The notes beneath the pieces were generated by a model. The model was not told the origin of the DNA. It did no database searches and saw nothing but the letters and a program-made list of their open reading frames with translations. Of a stretch of 9,080 bases of DNA, positions 7,880 to 9,080 are shown in pieces. The position numbers were made by a program, and so were the translations under genes. Positions within the stretch are counted from its first letter, which is position 1. Each line of letters starts with the position of its first letter. Source of the stretch: DATKEH01 sp035546355 (GTDB lineage: Bacteria > Acidobacteriota > Thermoanaerobaculia > Multivoradales > JAIOJS01); contig DATKEH010000414.1 in assembly GCA_035546355.1 (NCBI GenBank), positions 1 to 9,080 of the forward strand. Reading direction: 5' to 3'.

Positions 7880-7897
7880 CGGGGGCACCCCCGGGCC
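7877..7897 (+). terminator. Candidate terminator hairpin after tamB (no U-tract)
   Basis: GGCC-GGGGG (7877-7885) pairs with CCCCC-GGGCC (7888-7897) with one bulged G; the core CCGGGGG / CCCCCGG is a perfect 7-bp palindrome around CA. It begins 47 nt after the tamB stop. No T-run follows, so it is not a classical intrinsic terminator. It could slow polymerase or stabilise the 3' end of the operon transcript. Confidence 0.4.
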
Positions 7898-7955
7898 GCC
7901 ACGTCGACCCCGCAGGGGGACGGCGCCGGGTAGGTGGCAGGCGGGAGCGGATCGC

Positions 7956-7971
7956 GGCGCCCGGGGGCGCC
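7956..7971. repeat. GC palindrome in the spacer
   Basis: GGCGCCC (7956-7962) and GGGCGCC (7965-7971) form a perfect 7-bp inverted repeat around GG. No T-run follows. It may be a second weak stop or stability element for the tamB transcript, or chance in GC-rich DNA. Confidence 0.4.
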
Positions 7972-8000
7972 CCCTCCGTCGGTGGCCCCAACTCGATCCC

Positions 8001-8027
8001 GGGCCGGCGCGGAGGCCGGCCCCTACG
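8001..8027 (-). repeat. 27-nt hairpin repeat, copy A (REP-like, minus orientation)
   Basis: Read on the minus strand the unit starts CGTAGGGGC and folds into a perfect 8-bp stem (plus-strand arms 8001-8008 and 8015-8022, loop GCGGAG). It matches copy B at 21 of 27 positions and lies in inverted orientation 51 bp from it. Interspersed hairpins beginning GTAGGGGC are, as I recall, a common REP/MITE-like type in several GC-rich bacterial phyla. Confidence 0.65.
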
Positions 8028-8078
8028 ACGGTTCGTGGCATCGCGTCCGGGTCGTCGGTCCGGGGCGTCGCTTCCGGA

Positions 8079-8105
8079 CGTAGGGGCGGCCCTCCTGGGC
8101 CGCCC
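8079..8105 (+). repeat. 27-nt hairpin repeat, copy B (REP-like, plus orientation)
   Basis: The unit starts CGTAGGGGC and folds into a perfect 9-bp stem (8084-8092 with 8097-8105, loop TCCT). Against copy A, unit positions 10/23 and 12/21 both change as complementary pairs, so the stem is kept in both copies. It ends 43 bp before the aminotransferase start. Confidence 0.65.
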
Positions 8106-8135
8106 GTGGGTCCAACGTCCACTCTCCCAGCTCGG

Positions 8136-8141
8136 TAGAAT
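8136..8141 (+). promoter_or_regulatory. Candidate -10 element of a leaderless promoter for the aminotransferase
   Basis: TAGAAT matches TATAAT at 5 of 6 positions. Seven pyrimidines (CCCCTCC) separate it from the ATG at 8149, which rules out a Shine-Dalgarno sequence there and would put the transcription start at the ATG. No good -35 box is seen about 17 bp upstream. Confidence 0.55.
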
Positions 8142-8148
8142 CCCCTCC

Positions 8149-9080
8149 ATGCCCCGCTATCCGTCGCTGTCGCCCACCGTCACCGGCATCCGCGGCTCGG
8201 TCTACTCCACGCTGGCGCGGCGCGCCGCCGCCCACCACGGCACCCTCTACCCGCTGCACGTCGGCGACACCTGGATGGAGCCCGCCGAGGGGTGCCGGAT
8301 GCAGGACCTCACCGTCGAGGAGCACCCCGGCATGCACCGCTACGCCCCGGTCCAGGGGCTGCCGCAGCTGCTGGAGGCGGTGGCGGCGCGGGTCGCGCAA
8401 CGCAGCGGCGTCGCCACCACCACCGACCACGTGCTGATCGCCGCCGGGGCCACCGGCGCCCTCGGCGCCACCATCGGCGCCATGCTGTCGCCGGGCGACG
8501 AGGTGCTGCTGATGGCGCCCTACTGGCCGCTGATCGCCGGCATCGTCCGCTCCTTCCACGGCACCCCGGTGGACGTGCCGTTGATCGGCGCCGCGGACTC
8601 GCCGGAGACCGCGGTGGACGCCTTCGAGGCGCTGCGCACTCCGGCCACCGTGGCCGTCTACCTCAACACGCCGCACAACCCGACGGGCCGCGTACTGCCC
8701 CCCTCCTGGATCGCGGCGCTGGTGGCGTGGGCGGCCCGCCACGACCTGTGGGTGCTGTCCGACGAGGTGTACGAGGACTACGTCTACGAGGGGGAGCACA
8801 CACCGGCGCGCGGGCTCGATCCCGAGCGGATCTTCGTCGCCCACTCCTTCTCCAAGGCCTACGGGATGGCCGGCAACCGCTGCGGCTACGTGGTGGGGCC
8901 GGCGGACCGGATGGCCGACCTGCGCAAGGTCAGCGTCCACACCTTCTACTCGACGCCCACCGCCTCGCAGCTCGCCGCCCTGGCCGCCCTCGAGGGGCCC
9001 GGGCAGGCCTGGGTGGAGCGCGCCCGCGCGCAATACGCCGAGATCGGGCGGTGGTCGGCCGAGCGGCTGGGGGTGCCTCC
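8149..9080 (+). CDS. PLP-dependent class I/II aminotransferase (3' end cut off by window edge)
   Basis: The visible 310 residues cover most of a fold-type I aminotransferase; about 75-85 C-terminal residues, including the expected substrate-carboxylate arginine, are missing. Motifs in order: RYAPVQGLPQLLEAVA (64-79) around the substrate-side Tyr; AAGATGAL (98-105), the PLP-phosphate loop; NTPHNPTG (173-180) with the PLP-binding Asn177; SDEVYEDY (204-211) with Asp205, which pairs with the pyridine nitrogen, and Tyr208; and HSFSKAYGMAGNRCGY (232-247) with the Schiff-base Lys236 and phosphate-binding Arg244. All key catalytic residues are present. The enzyme would transfer an amino group between an amino acid and a 2-oxo acid in the cytoplasm; the substrate cannot be told from what is visible. 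The N-terminus PRYPSLSPTVTGIRGSVYSTL suits the ATG at 8149, which is also supported by the -10 spacing. It is probably its own transcription unit, separate from tamB. Confidence 0.93.
   Translation, partial: MPRYPSLSPTVTGIRGSVYSTLARRAAAHHGTLYPLHVGDTWMEPAEGCRMQDLTVEEHPGMHRYAPVQGLPQLLEAVAARVAQRSGVATTTDHVLIAAGATGALGATIGAMLSPGDEVLLMAPYWPLIAGIVRSFHGTPVDVPLIGAADSPETAVDAFEALRTPATVAVYLNTPHNPTGRVLPPSWIAALVAWAARHDLWVLSDEVYEDYVYEGEHTPARGLDPERIFVAHSFSKAYGMAGNRCGYVVGPADRMADLRKVSVHTFYSTPTASQLAALAALEGPGQAWVERARAQYAEIGRWSAERLGVP

Larger units (their letters stand above)
7830..8148. other. Gene-free spacer between tamB and the aminotransferase, rich in hairpins
   Basis: I find no supportable gene in these 319 bases. 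A 35-codon frame starting at the ATG that overlaps the tamB stop (7826-7933) has no protein-like composition. The spacer holds a 13-bp tandem duplication, two compact GC palindromes, a pair of inverted 27-nt hairpin repeats, a short TCCGG-phased array between them, and the aminotransferase promoter. These are listed separately. Confidence 0.75.

Noticed and set aside
7826..7933. A 35-codon frame starting at the ATG that overlaps the tamB stop, with a purine-rich run before it
   Set aside because: The purine run is simply the coding sequence of the acidic tail. The peptide is R/G/A/P-rich, covers the tandem repeat and hairpin, and has no hydrophobic or structural pattern.
5834..7933. A 699-codon plus-strand frame overlapping the second half of tamB
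   Set aside because: It is an out-of-frame shadow dominated by R, G, A and P. The tamB frame here contains the conserved TamB_C motifs.
2778..8150. A 1790-codon open frame on the minus strand opposite tamB
   Set aside because: It is antisense to tamB along its whole length. In very GC-rich genes, stop codons are rare in other frames. The translation is a low-complexity G/A/R/P/Q/L mix with no recognisable domain, whereas the plus frame has clear TamB motifs.

Overview
The window is very GC-rich bacterial chromosomal DNA; codon third positions are almost all G or C. Its core is a tight three-gene operon that encodes a route from the inner to the outer membrane, so the host must be a double-membraned (LPS-type) bacterium. 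A high-GC Acidobacteriota-like or proteobacterial genome would fit, but the sequence alone does not decide the phylum. Nothing indicates phage, plasmid or insertion-sequence origin, and no tRNA, rRNA or CRISPR array was seen.

Layout. At the left edge, on the minus strand, is the N-terminal part of a DUF2784 family small membrane protein (1-238). A 162-bp divergent promoter region follows. Next comes the plus-strand operon: a YihY/BrkB-family (UPF0761) six-helix inner-membrane protein (401-1318), tamA (1315-3075) and tamB (3072-7829). Each junction is a 4-base GTGA overlap of start and stop, so the three genes are probably translationally coupled. A 319-bp spacer without a gene (7830-8148) holds several strong GC-rich hairpins, a 13-bp tandem duplication and a pair of inverted 27-nt hairpin repeats. 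The right edge holds a PLP-dependent class I/II aminotransferase (8149 to the window end, C-terminus cut off).

How the genes fit together. TamA (outer-membrane Omp85 barrel with three POTRA domains) and TamB (AsmA-like bridge anchored in the inner membrane with a long hydrophobic beta groove) are an established pair, implicated in outer-membrane protein insertion and in moving phospholipid between membranes. The co-translated YihY-family protein as first gene suggests an inner-membrane partner that could load lipid into the TamB groove; this is inference. TamB here is about 1585 residues, longer than the E. coli protein (about 1260). It carries five regular repeats of about 66 residues and an extra, strongly acidic C-terminal tail.

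Regulation. All three genes that begin a transcription unit (DUF2784, YihY, aminotransferase) have a -10-like hexamer 6-7 nt before the start codon and no convincing Shine-Dalgarno sequence. This is the pattern expected of leaderless mRNAs. The two downstream operon genes instead use overlapping starts.
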